DNA of 64,000 bases from Kitasatospora purpeofusca (GTDB lineage Bacteria; Actinomycetota; Actinomycetes; Streptomycetales; Streptomycetaceae): assembly GCF_000718025.1 (NCBI RefSeq), contig NZ_JODS01000018.1, positions 62,001 through 126,000 of the forward strand, in the 5' to 3' direction. Under the pieces are notes generated by a model that had not been told where the DNA came from, made no database searches, and saw only the letters and a program-made list of their open reading frames with translations. A program made the translations under genes and the position numbers. The stretch's first letter is position 1. Every line of letters starts with the position of its first letter. Shown here piece after piece: positions 57,153 through 64,000 of this stretch.

Positions 57153-57268
57153 CCGGGCAGCCTATCCAGTGGCACCGACAGGAGCGGGATGCGACGCGTC
57201 CGCTTGGGTGGTTGGCGTGAACGCACCATGAAACTGTGAGGTGGTCGTGCCGGGGGTCGCCATTGGTC

Positions 57269-57298
57269 TTGACCATCTCCCGATCCAGCCCCTAGGGT
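57269..57298 (+). promoter_or_regulatory. Predicted promoter of the GntR-family gene
   Basis: TTGACC (57269-57274) and TAGGGT (57293-57298) are separated by 18 bases, fitting a vegetative sigma promoter. An AT-rich stretch with CTTTAATAAAG follows. The leader to the start codon is about 110 bases. Confidence 0.5.
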
Positions 57299-57415
57299 CA
57301 CTTACTGCAAAGACCTTTAATAAAGAAGGACGGAAAAAGCCCGCTCTCCCACCTGCCGCAACAGCGGGCAGCGGGCCGGAACCGACCTCTTTCGGGCACA
57401 GCGGAAGAAAACCGG

Positions 57416-58201
57416 GTGGAGGACATGGTGGGAACGACTGGGCAGCTCACGGCGGTTCCGGAGCCGAAGTACTGGCACCTGCGCACGGTGCTGCTCCGCG
57501 CCATCGACACGGAGTTCTCCACCGGCCAGATCCTCCCCAACGAGCGTGAGCTCTCCGCCCGCTTCGGCGTCGCCCGGGCCACCCTGCGGCAGGCGCTCGA
57601 CCAGCTGGAGCTGGAGGGCCGACTGGTCCGCCGGCGCGGCATCGGCACCCTGATCGCCGCCCCCCGGGTCGGTGTCCCCGTGAACCGGCAGGAGGAGGGC
57701 TGGCCCGGCGCCGCCCGCAGCCAGGCCTGGCGCACGGTGGACTGCACCACCGCGCCGGCCGCCCGTCGGCTGGCCGCGGCGCTCGGCGTCGCCGAGGGCG
57801 CGCCCGTGCACACCGTCCGCCGGGTCCGTCTGGTCCAGGGACAGAGCATGGCCTCCGAGTCGCTGCACGTGCCGGCCGCGGTGCTGCCGCACCTGCCCGG
57901 CTTCCGCGCCGAGAGCGACCGCGCCCGCTCGGTGCTGCGCCAGCTGGAGCGCCTGGAGGTCGACGGCGAGTCCCGCTCGGTCGAGCTGGGTGTCGCCGAG
58001 GCCGAGGAGGCCGCCCTGCTGGAGCGCCCGCCCGGCTCGCCGGTCCTGGTGATGACCACCCAGTACGCCGCCGCCGGCCGCCTGGTAGCGCTCGCCGTCG
58101 CCACCTACCGCGCGGACACCTGCAAGCTCACCTTCGGCGAGACCGGCCTCGTCGAGGTCACCCCCGTCGGCGCCACCCCCGTGGGTGCCGCCGCCTCCTG
58201 A
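57416..58201 (+). CDS. GntR-family transcriptional regulator (HutC/DasR subfamily)
   Basis: A 261-residue regulator. The N-terminal winged helix-turn-helix reads PKYWHLRTVLLRAIDTEFSTGQILPNERELSARFGVARATLRQALDQLELEGRLVRRRGIGTLIA, matching the HutC/DasR type with its PKYxxL start and RGxGT wing. The C-terminal half (about 95-250) is a UTRA-like ligand domain, typically binding a phosphorylated sugar or other metabolite. GTG 57416 is taken as start; ATG 57425 is possible. It stands alone with its own promoter and terminator. The DasR-like palindrome at 40480 could be a target of this or another family member. Confidence 0.93.
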   Translation: MEDMVGTTGQLTAVPEPKYWHLRTVLLRAIDTEFSTGQILPNERELSARFGVARATLRQALDQLELEGRLVRRRGIGTLIAAPRVGVPVNRQEEGWPGAARSQAWRTVDCTTAPAARRLAAALGVAEGAPVHTVRRVRLVQGQSMASESLHVPAAVLPHLPGFRAESDRARSVLRQLERLEVDGESRSVELGVAEAEEAALLERPPGSPVLVMTTQYAAAGRLVALAVATYRADTCKLTFGETGLVEVTPVGATPVGAAAS

Positions 58202-58221
58202 ACCACTCCCGAAAACCCTCA

Positions 58222-58262
58222 GGCCCAGGCCCGAACGCCCCACAGGCGTCCGGGCCTGGGCC
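58222..58262. terminator. Hairpin terminator after the GntR-family gene
   Basis: Arms 58222-58239 and 58245-58262 pair over 17 of 18 positions with a single mismatch; the sequence GTTTCC follows. It begins 21 bases after the stop. Confidence 0.85.
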
Positions 58263-58282
58263 GTTTCCGTCCCACCGGCACC

Positions 58283-59154
58283 GTGATCACCGCCACCCGG
58301 ACCGACGTGCCGCGTCCGCGGGCCACCCCGCCCAAACCGGTCGTCGTCAAGACCGGCACCAGCTGGCGCACCACCGAGGACGTCCGCACCGAGACCAGCA
58401 GCTGGTGGGACGACACCTACCTCTACACCGCACCGACACCTGGATCACCGACACCACCTGCATCACCACCCACTACTCCGACGGCTCCTGGACCGGGAGC
58501 GGACCGCAGGTCAGCATCCGGCACCTGTGGGAGACGCTGCGCAAGGCCCTGATCGACTTCGCCAACCCGATCCAGCTGCCGACCCCCACCGACACCAACA
58601 GCCCCGACCCCCACGTCGACAACCCCACCGACACCGCCGGCGCCGGCCGCCTCCCCGGCGGAGCCCTCGACCCCACCCCGACCCCGGACGACGCCGGCGC
58701 CGGGGCGGCAAGAAGCCGCCGACGGTGGACGCCCCCAACTGCGACGCCAGCCCCGACGGAAGGCGTCCTTCCCCAGGGCGTGACCGCAGACAAGTTCGCC
58801 GAGGCGGCGGAGCAGCTCCGGGCCCACCCCCGGGGCCAGGAGGGCGACCTCGTTGTGCAGGGGAGCCGGGCGGCGGGCACGGCACGCCCCGACTCGGACA
58901 TCGACTTCGCGATCAGGGTGAGCTCCGAGCGGTTCGACCAGCTCATCGGTGACTGCTTCGGCACCCCCAACCCCGGGAGCGCCAAGGAGAAGACCAGGAA
59001 CCGGGCGGTCGAGTCGGGGAAGATCCAGGCGGGCGAGGCCGGGATGCGGGGCCTGCGCAAACTGCTGGCGAGGACACTGGGGATGAAGGTGGACCTGTCG
59101 GTCATCCGGATCGGCGGCCCCTTCGACAACCCGCCCTTCATCGGAGTTCCCTGA
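58283..59154 (+). pseudogene. Decayed polymorphic toxin with a C-terminal nucleotidyltransferase domain
   Basis: Coding character moves between frames. An N-terminal part (TGTSWRTTEDVRTETSSWWDDTYLYT) is in one frame up to about 58430. The continuation (RTDTWITDTTCITTHYSDGSWTGSG) is in the next. KKPPTVDAPNCDASPDG near 58725 appears in a third, after which the first continuation frame resumes. So at least two frameshifts are present and no start with a ribosome site is clear. The last 130 codons, open to 59154, are an apparently intact nucleotidyltransferase domain with GSRAAGTARPDSDIDFAIRV (the G-S...D-x-D motif). Such domains occur at the C-terminus of contact-dependent toxins. The following gene overlaps by one base and is probably its immunity protein. 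Confidence 0.6.
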
Positions 59155-59564
59155 TGGACCGCTACGAGTACTGCAAGATCTTCGTGCACGGCGCCGACCT
59201 CGAACGGACGGCCGGCCTGCTGGCCTCGCTGTTCGGCGCCGAGGTCGAGGACGACTCCCTGACCGTCGACGGGATCGTGGTCGACGTCCTGGAGAACCCG
59301 GACGGCGACCCGGACGAGGCGGACTTCGTGCGGTGGCCGGTGCTGGTCGAGGTGGAACCCCTCGACGCCACGCCGACGGCCACGGTCGCGCTGGTCTCCC
59401 GGCTCCTCGTCGGGTTACACGACGCCGGGCGGCTCGCCGTCGCCGCGTGCGACTACGAGGACGAGCTGCCGTGGAGCGGAGGCATCGAGCTCTTCCACCG
59501 GTGGGAGGCCGTCCTCGACCGCGGCGCGGCCGAGGACGGGAGTGATCGGCAAGACGGACCGTAG
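59154..59564 (+). CDS. Probable immunity protein of the nucleotidyltransferase toxin
   Basis: A 136-residue acidic protein starting MDRYEYCKIFVHGADLERTAGLLASLFGAEVEDDSLTV, with alternating strands and helices and no membrane segment. The ATG overlaps the toxin stop as TGATG, the tight arrangement usual for toxin-immunity pairs. The acidic content and small size also fit. I do not recognise the exact immunity family. It should bind and block the toxin domain encoded just upstream. Confidence 0.6.
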   Translation: MDRYEYCKIFVHGADLERTAGLLASLFGAEVEDDSLTVDGIVVDVLENPDGDPDEADFVRWPVLVEVEPLDATPTATVALVSRLLVGLHDAGRLAVAACDYEDELPWSGGIELFHRWEAVLDRGAAEDGSDRQDGP

Positions 59565-59573
59565 GGTCCGGAG

Positions 59574-59621
59574 CGTGAGGGCGGCCGGCCCGGGTGAGCA
59601 CTCGGGCCGGCCGCCCTCACG
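59574..59621. terminator. Bidirectional hairpin terminator
   Basis: Perfect 19-base-pair arms (59574-59592 and 59603-59621) with a 10-base loop between the stop of the immunity gene (plus) and that of the ROK gene (minus). Confidence 0.9.
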
Positions 59622-59670
59622 TCGCAGCAGTCGGGCCGGTCGCGGGTCGGCCGTGGGCCGGCCGTGGGTC

Positions 59671-60918
59671 TCAGCTGCGGGGCGAAGTCGGCTCCGTCAT
59701 CGGAGGGTTGACCGCGAAGAGCTGTTCCTCGACCTGGTCGAGGGCGACCCGGAGGGCGCCCATGGCGACCACCTCGGAGCCGAGGGCGGCGAGGGCGACC
59801 TCGGGGGCGCGGAGGGTGAAGCGGGCGAGCCGCTCGCGCAGCGGGTCGAGGACGCCGTCCAGGCCCGCGGCCCAGCCGCCGACGACCACCAGCTGTGGGT
59901 CGATGGCCAGGACGAGCGCGGCGACGCTCTGGACCAGGCGGGTCAGGAACCGGTCGGTGGCGACCTGCGCCACCTCGTCGCCCTCGCGGGCGAGCTTCAG
60001 CACCCGGGCCACCGCCGCCTCGTCCAGCGGGTTCAGCGGCTTGCCGGTGGTGGAGAGCAGCCGCTCCGGCGTCACCTCCTGGCCGAGCAGGTGCAGGGCG
60101 CCGATCTCGCCGGCCGCGCCGCCGAAACCGCGGTGCAGGCGGCCGTTGATGAGCGAGCCGGCGCCCGGGCTGAGACCGGCCATCACGAACACCACGTCGT
60201 CGGCGCCGACCGCCGCGCCCTGCCAGTGCTCGGCGATCGCGGCGAGGTTGGCGTCGTTCTCGATCATCACCGGGCAGCGGAACGAGCGCCGCAGCCGGGC
60301 GCCCAGGTCCAGGCCGGTCCAGCCGGCCATCGCGGTGCCCAACTGCACCGTGCCGTCCCTGTCGACGATGCCCGGCGTGCCGACGCCGACCGCCCACAGG
60401 TTGTCCCGGGAGACGCCGGCCTTGCGCAGCACCTCGGCGACCACCGACCGCACGGCGGTGAGCCGTTCCTCCGCGTCCAGGGTCTCCTCGACGGGTCTGA
60501 AGTGGCTGCCCACCACCACGCCGGCCAGGTCGGCGAGGATGATCCGGATGTCGTGGACGCCGATCTCGATGCCGAGGATGTGCCCGGCCTCGGCCCGGAA
60601 CCGGAACCAGCGGGCCGGCCGTCCGCGCCGGCCCGCGCCGGGCTGGCCGTCCGGTTGCGGCGGCTGCTCGACCTCGGCGACCAGCCCGGTCTCCACCAGT
60701 CCCTCGATCACGCCCTCGACCGTCGGTCGGGAGAGTCCGGTGTCGCCGACCAGCTGGGTGAGGGTCACCGCATGGCCCTCGCGCAGTGCTCGGAGGGTCA
60801 CCGCCGCGTTGATCCGCCGCAGTAGTGAGGAGTCGCCACCGGTGAGTCGATCCGCCAAGACGCTGCCCTTCGCCGTTCCGCGCGACTGCCCTGGCGCGCG
60901 TGCCGTGGACGCGGGCAC
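59671..60918 (-). CDS. ROK-family transcriptional regulator
   Basis: A 415-residue NagC/XylR-type regulator. Residues about 25-85 are a MarR-like winged helix-turn-helix (LLRRINAAVTLRALREGHAVTLTQLVGDTGLSRPTVEGVIEGLV). The remainder is a ROK sugar-kinase fold with ILGIEIGVHDIRIILADL, AVGVGTPGIVDRDG, MIENDANLAAIAEHW and GEIGALHLLGQE. The usual zinc motif CxCGxxGCxE is absent; RLLSTTGKPLNPLDEAAV follows instead, so zinc binding and kinase activity are unlikely and it is probably a pure sugar-sensing repressor. GTG 60918 is the start. It is likely to control a sugar operon elsewhere. Confidence 0.92.
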   Translation of the reverse strand: MPASTARAPGQSRGTAKGSVLADRLTGGDSSLLRRINAAVTLRALREGHAVTLTQLVGDTGLSRPTVEGVIEGLVETGLVAEVEQPPQPDGQPGAGRRGRPARWFRFRAEAGHILGIEIGVHDIRIILADLAGVVVGSHFRPVEETLDAEERLTAVRSVVAEVLRKAGVSRDNLWAVGVGTPGIVDRDGTVQLGTAMAGWTGLDLGARLRRSFRCPVMIENDANLAAIAEHWQGAAVGADDVVFVMAGLSPGAGSLINGRLHRGFGGAAGEIGALHLLGQEVTPERLLSTTGKPLNPLDEAAVARVLKLAREGDEVAQVATDRFLTRLVQSVAALVLAIDPQLVVVGGWAAGLDGVLDPLRERLARFTLRAPEVALAALGSEVVAMGALRVALDQVEEQLFAVNPPMTEPTSPRS

Positions 60919-61244
60919 GGCCGGCCGGGGCCGCCGGGCTGTGGTGCCGGAGGCCGCCCCCGGAGGGCCCGCGGGTGTCCGCCGCCCGACGGACCGGCAC
61001 GGCGGCGCTGCGGCGCCTGCGCCGGGCCGGACGGCCTGTGCCGGATGCTACCGGGGCCCGGGCCCGACCGGCGAGCATCTTCCCAGCTCATCCCGGCTTC
61101 GGTATCGAAATGGTACGCACCGGGTGGCGGTGCGTGATCCGGGCTTCACCGGGCCTTCCCGGAAGCCGCTCCGGCGGGACGCGGGGGCAGGTCGGGCGGG
61201 GCGGGGCGGCCGGTCGGGTGGGGCAGGGCCCAGGGCTCGGCGCC

Positions 61245-61310
61245 GGCCGCAGGCGCTCGGCCCGGGCCGCAGGCGCTCAGTGCAGGCCGCGGGCGCTCAG
61301 CGCAGGCCGC
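61245..61310. repeat. Tandem 20-base units across the stop codon of the SDR gene
   Basis: GGCCGCAGGCGCTCAGTGCA-type units start at 61245, 61265, 61285 and (partial) 61305. The last two surround the SDR stop codon at 61297-61299; earlier copies are downstream of the gene. The rest of the 60919-61244 gap holds no supported gene. Confidence 0.8.
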
Positions 61311-62067
61311 CGGTCGCCCCGAGGTTCTGCCCCGAGACCCACCGCGCGTCCGGACCGACCAGGAACGCGACCACGTCCGCCACGTCGGCCGGCTGCCCGA
61401 GCCGCCGCAGCGGGGTCAGCCCGGCCACCGTCTCCAGCGCGTGCGGGGGATTGACGGACCGCAGCATCTCGGTCTCGGTCGGCCCGGGGGAGACGGTGTT
61501 GGCGGTGATCCCGCGCGGCCCCAGCTCCACCGCGGCGGCCTCGGTCAGCTGCTCCAGCGCCCCCTTGCCGGCCAGGTAGGCGGCCAGCCCCGGCATCGGG
61601 CGGCGGGTGTTGAGGGAGGAGATGTTGACGATCCGGCCGCCGTCGCGCATCCGCCGCGCCGCGTACCGGAGGGTGAGGAACACCGCGCGGGCGTTGACGG
61701 CCATGGTGGCATCGAAGTCCGCCGGGTCGGTGTCGGCGAGCGGGGCCCGGGTGACGGCGCGGGCCGCGTTGTTGACGAGGATGTCCAGGCCGCCGAGCTC
61801 CTCCTCGGCGGCCGCCATCAGCTGCTCCGGACCCTCCGGCGTGCCGAGGTCGGCGCGGACCGCGTACACCCGCCCGGCCCCGGTCGCCCCGGCGGCGGCG
61901 CTCGCGGCCACGGCGCGGACCACCTCGGCCGCCGCCGCGTCGTCGTGCGCGTAGCCGAACACCACGTCCGCGCCGTCCGCGGCGAGCCGCTCCACCACGG
62001 CCCGCCCGATCCCGCGCGAGCCGCCCGTGACGACCGCCGCGCGGCCCGCCAGCACCTTGTCCGACAC
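61297..62067 (-). CDS. Short-chain dehydrogenase/reductase (FabG-like)
   Basis: A 256-residue SDR. The NAD(P) loop AAVVTGGSRGIGRAV is near the N-terminus, NNAA follows in ILVNNAARAV, and the catalytic Ser is in IVNISSLNT, with Tyr-x3-Lys as YLAGK. SPGPTETEM and the C-terminal WVSGQNLGATGG complete the family marks. I use GTG 62067 (GGAG upstream); an earlier ATG at 62097 adds ten unlikely residues. Substrate unknown. It stands alone, divergent from the methyltransferase. Confidence 0.94.
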   Translation of the reverse strand: MSDKVLAGRAAVVTGGSRGIGRAVVERLAADGADVVFGYAHDDAAAAEVVRAVAASAAAGATGAGRVYAVRADLGTPEGPEQLMAAAEEELGGLDILVNNAARAVTRAPLADTDPADFDATMAVNARAVFLTLRYAARRMRDGGRIVNISSLNTRRPMPGLAAYLAGKGALEQLTEAAAVELGPRGITANTVSPGPTETEMLRSVNPPHALETVAGLTPLRRLGQPADVADVVAFLVGPDARWVSGQNLGATGGLR

Positions 62068-62249
62068 CGTGACCCCCGCTCCCGGCCGGCCGCACACCGG
62101 CTCCGGGGAGAACCTACCCGCCCGGCGCGCCGTCCCGGGGGCGGGATTCGGCCGACTCGGGCCGGGGTCAACGCGACTGCGGGACCGGCCGGTTCGCGCT
62201 CGGGTCCCGGTCCGCCCGCGACGGTAAGGAGCACCTGCTCAGGGCCCGT

Positions 62250-62951
62250 ATGCTGCTCGGCATGCTGAGCGACACACACCCGGCGGGTCCGGGGGCGGCC
62301 ATGCGGTCGGACGAGGACTTCGTACGCGCGCAGACCGGCATCGCCCCGGTGCCGTTCGTGCCGGAGGTGCGCCTGCACATGGCTGAGGACGCCATCGCCC
62401 TGTGGGAGACCACCGAGTCGGCGCGCGGCGAGCGCGGCCTGCCGCCGCCGTTCTGGGCCTTCGCCTGGGCGGGCGGCGTCGGGGTGGCCCGGTACGTGCT
62501 GGACCACCCGGAGCTGGTGGCCGGGCGGTCGGTGCTGGACCTCGCGGCCGGCTCCGGCCTGGTCGGCATCGCGGCGGCGCTGCGCGGCGCCCGGTCGGTG
62601 CGGGCGGCCGAGATCGACGCCTACGCGGTCGCGGCGATCGGCGTCAACGCGGCGGCGAACGGCGTCCGGGTGGACGCGGCGGTCGAGGACCTGCTGGACG
62701 GCGACGGCGGGCCGGCCGAGGTGGTGCTGGCCGGGGACGTCTTCTACGAGCGGGCGATGGCGGCCCGGTTCCTGCCGTTCCTGCTCCGTGCCCGGGCCCG
62801 CGGCGCGGTGGTGATCGTCGGCGACCCCGGCCGCGCCTACCTGCCGCGTGAACGCTTCGCCGCGCTGGCGGCGTACGAGGTCCCGGTGGTGGCGGACCTG
62901 GAGGACACGGCGCTGAAGGCCACGACGGTGTGGGAGCTGGCGGGCGACTGA
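62250..62951 (+). CDS. SAM-dependent methyltransferase, lysine-methyltransferase-like (Nnt1/METTL20 type)
   Basis: A 233-residue protein. RLHMAEDAIALWETTESARGERGLPPPFWAFAWAGGVGVARYVLDHPEL is the characteristic N-terminus of the ETF-beta lysine methyltransferase-like group. VLDLAAGSGLVGIAAALRGA is SAM motif I, AAEIDAYAVAAIGVNAAANG motif II, and LAGDVFYE the DxxY-like post-motif. In this family the target is a protein lysine. The start is unsure: ATG 62250, 62262 and 62301 are all in frame, and the AGGAG at 62227 is far from any. No operon partner. Confidence 0.85.
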   Translation: MLLGMLSDTHPAGPGAAMRSDEDFVRAQTGIAPVPFVPEVRLHMAEDAIALWETTESARGERGLPPPFWAFAWAGGVGVARYVLDHPELVAGRSVLDLAAGSGLVGIAAALRGARSVRAAEIDAYAVAAIGVNAAANGVRVDAAVEDLLDGDGGPAEVVLAGDVFYERAMAARFLPFLLRARARGAVVIVGDPGRAYLPRERFAALAAYEVPVVADLEDTALKATTVWELAGD

Positions 62952-63032
62952 CCCGTCCGTCCCGTTCGGTTGTTCCGTCCGGCGGTCGGAATTCGCGGTG
63001 GGACGGCGGCCGGTGCTGGTAGACAGTCGCCC

Positions 63033-63470
63033 ATGATCGACTTCATTCTGCGCACCGCCGGCCCCGAGGAGGCCCCGGCCGTGCTCGCGCTGTGGGCCCG
63101 CGCCGCCAAGGGCACCAGCATCACCGACGACGCCGACGGGGTGGCGGCGCTGCTCGCCCGCGACCCGGACTGCCTGCTGGTGGCCGTCCGGGCCGACGAG
63201 CCGGCCGTACTGCTCGGCACCGTCATCGCCGGCTGGGACGGCTGGCGCTGCCACCTCTACCGCCTCGCCGTCGACCCGGAGCACCGGCGGCGCGGCATCG
63301 GCGCGGCCCTGCTGGCGGCCGCCGAGGAGCGCTTCGCGGCCCTGGGCGGCCGACGGGCGGACGCCATGGTGCTGGACGGCAACACCCTCGGCCACCGCAC
63401 CTGGCAGGGCGCCGGGTACGGGCCGCAGCCGCAGTGGACGCGCTGGGTCAAGCCGCTGGCGGACGACTGA
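63033..63470 (+). CDS. GNAT-family N-acetyltransferase
   Basis: A 145-residue acetyltransferase. VLGTVIAGWDGWRCHLYRLAVDPEHRRRGIGAALLAAAEERF-type text shows motif A with the acetyl-CoA pyrophosphate loop RRRGIGAAL. GNTLGHRTWQGAGYGPQPQWTRWVKPL is the C-terminal motif B. The start is ATG 63033. Similar to small-molecule or ribosomal-protein acetyltransferases; the acceptor is not known. A minisatellite follows the gene. Confidence 0.92.
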   Translation: MIDFILRTAGPEEAPAVLALWARAAKGTSITDDADGVAALLARDPDCLLVAVRADEPAVLLGTVIAGWDGWRCHLYRLAVDPEHRRRGIGAALLAAAEERFAALGGRRADAMVLDGNTLGHRTWQGAGYGPQPQWTRWVKPLADD

Positions 63471-63480
63471 CCCGTCCTGG

Positions 63481-63588
63481 GGATGCGGTCCGTCCGGGCG
63501 GTGCGCTTCGTCCACGCGGTGCGCTCCGTCCACGCGGTGCGGCCCGCCCCGGCGGTGCGGTCCGTCCGGGCGGTGCGGTCGCCGGATG
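63481..63588. repeat. 18-base minisatellite after the GNAT gene
   Basis: CGGTGCG recurs at 63499, 63517, 63535, 63553 and 63571, exactly 18 bases apart, in units like CGGTGCGCTCCGTCCACG. A first degenerate copy is at 63481. In one frame it reads RAVRSV-like hexapeptide repeats, but no ribosome site is present, so I treat it as non-coding. Confidence 0.85.
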
Positions 63589-63695
63589 GGCGAGGACGAC
63601 TGGCGTGGCCCTCGGGGGCGTGGTGCGCTGGCGACGCACGTATACGAACCAATCCGGTTCCGCCGCGCCCTCCCCGGAAGTGAGCCCCTTCGCCA

Positions 63696-64000
63696 TGACC
63701 CTTTCGACAGGCCCCACCGGCCCGACCGAATCCGCCGAACTGCTCGCGCGGATCCCCGACTTCGAGCAGGCTCTCGCCTACTACCGCCGCCACCTTGCCC
63801 CGGACACGGTCATCGACCTGTCCGTCGCGGAGAATGTCCTCGTCTACGAGGACTCGATGCAGAAGATGGTGTTCGACCACACCGTGCTGCTGCCGGAGGC
63901 CTACATCCACTACATGTCCGCGTACGGCAGCCCGGACCTGCGGAAGGAGGTCGCGGCGCTGCTGAGCAAGGCCTTCAAGGTCCCGGTCGAGGCGGGCGAC
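63696..64000 (+). CDS. PLP-dependent aminotransferase (ACC-synthase-like), N-terminal part
   Basis: The frame is open to the right edge (101 codons). From ATG 63696 it reads MTLSTGPTGPTESAELLARI, then ALAYYRRHLAPDTVIDLSVAENVLVYEDSM and YIHYMSAYGSPDLRKEVAALLSKAF. The order ID-L-S-V-A-E-N, Y-G-x-x-x-LR resembles the N-terminus of fold-type I aminotransferases of the 1-aminocyclopropane-1-carboxylate synthase/AspC group, where AEN(x)L contacts substrate and GxxxLR precedes the PLP domain. The catalytic Lys is outside the window. GTG 63681 is an alternative start. Confidence 0.75.

Noticed and set aside
59671..60918. ROK protein considered as a glucokinase
   Set aside because: It has an N-terminal winged helix and lacks the zinc motif, so it is a regulator.
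63483..63683. Short frame through the 18-base minisatellite giving hexapeptide repeats
   Set aside because: No ribosome site, the repetitive coding follows simply from an 18-base period, and the frame ends in front of the aminotransferase start.

Overview
The window is very GC-rich (third codon positions almost all G or C), with GTG starts, tightly overlapping operons and gene families typical of filamentous actinomycetes. It most likely comes from a Streptomyces or Kitasatospora-type chromosome. No rRNA, tRNA, CRISPR array, transposase or phage gene was recognised.

Layout. 1-13.9 kb: end of a sugar ABC transporter operon with a GH63-like glycosidase, a lipoprotein, a PLP decarboxylase, a GlxA-type regulator, GAPDH, a flavin oxidoreductase, an MFS/glycerophosphodiesterase pair with a striking palindrome array upstream, and a P450/ferredoxin pair. 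14-15.5 kb: the decayed end of an ATP-dependent DNA ligase gene and a methyltransferase. 15.6-33.2 kb: a hybrid PKS-NRPS locus. The core operon, all on the minus strand, is PKS (ACP-KS-AT-AT-ACP-C), A-PCP, an AT-less KS with altered active site, a P450 and a formyltransferase. It ends in a strong hairpin. A heterodimeric ABC exporter follows in the same direction, and an MFS exporter is divergent. 33.4-43.4 kb: Ser/Thr kinase, an unknown gene, an AfsR-like STAND regulator, a GNAT/unknown operon and a large secreted protein. 43.7-54.9 kb: an unusually dense set of partner-switching (anti-sigma/anti-anti-sigma) genes. It includes a complete RsbR-RsbS-RsbT stressosome module translationally coupled to a phosphatase, a hybrid kinase and a REC-phosphatase. 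A second operon links a SpoIIE phosphatase, a B12-binding photoreceptor-like protein and a STAS protein. 55-64 kb: small hydrophobic proteins, exonuclease III, GntR and ROK regulators, a decayed polymorphic toxin with its probable immunity gene, an SDR, a methyltransferase, a GNAT and the start of an aminotransferase.

How the genes may work together. The PKS-NRPS operon has no reductive domain and no thioesterase. Read in order it would make one beta-ketoacyl unit, couple it to one amino acid, and hand the product to a stand-alone KS whose first catalytic His is Asn. This is the order C-A-PCP-KS known from fungal tenuazonic acid synthetase, so a tetramic-acid-type product released by a KS is the leading hypothesis, decorated by P450 and formyl transfer and exported by the ABC pair. 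The partner-switching block could let stress and possibly light or cobalamin status control alternative sigma factors encoded elsewhere.

Limits: all family calls are from reading motifs, with no database search.
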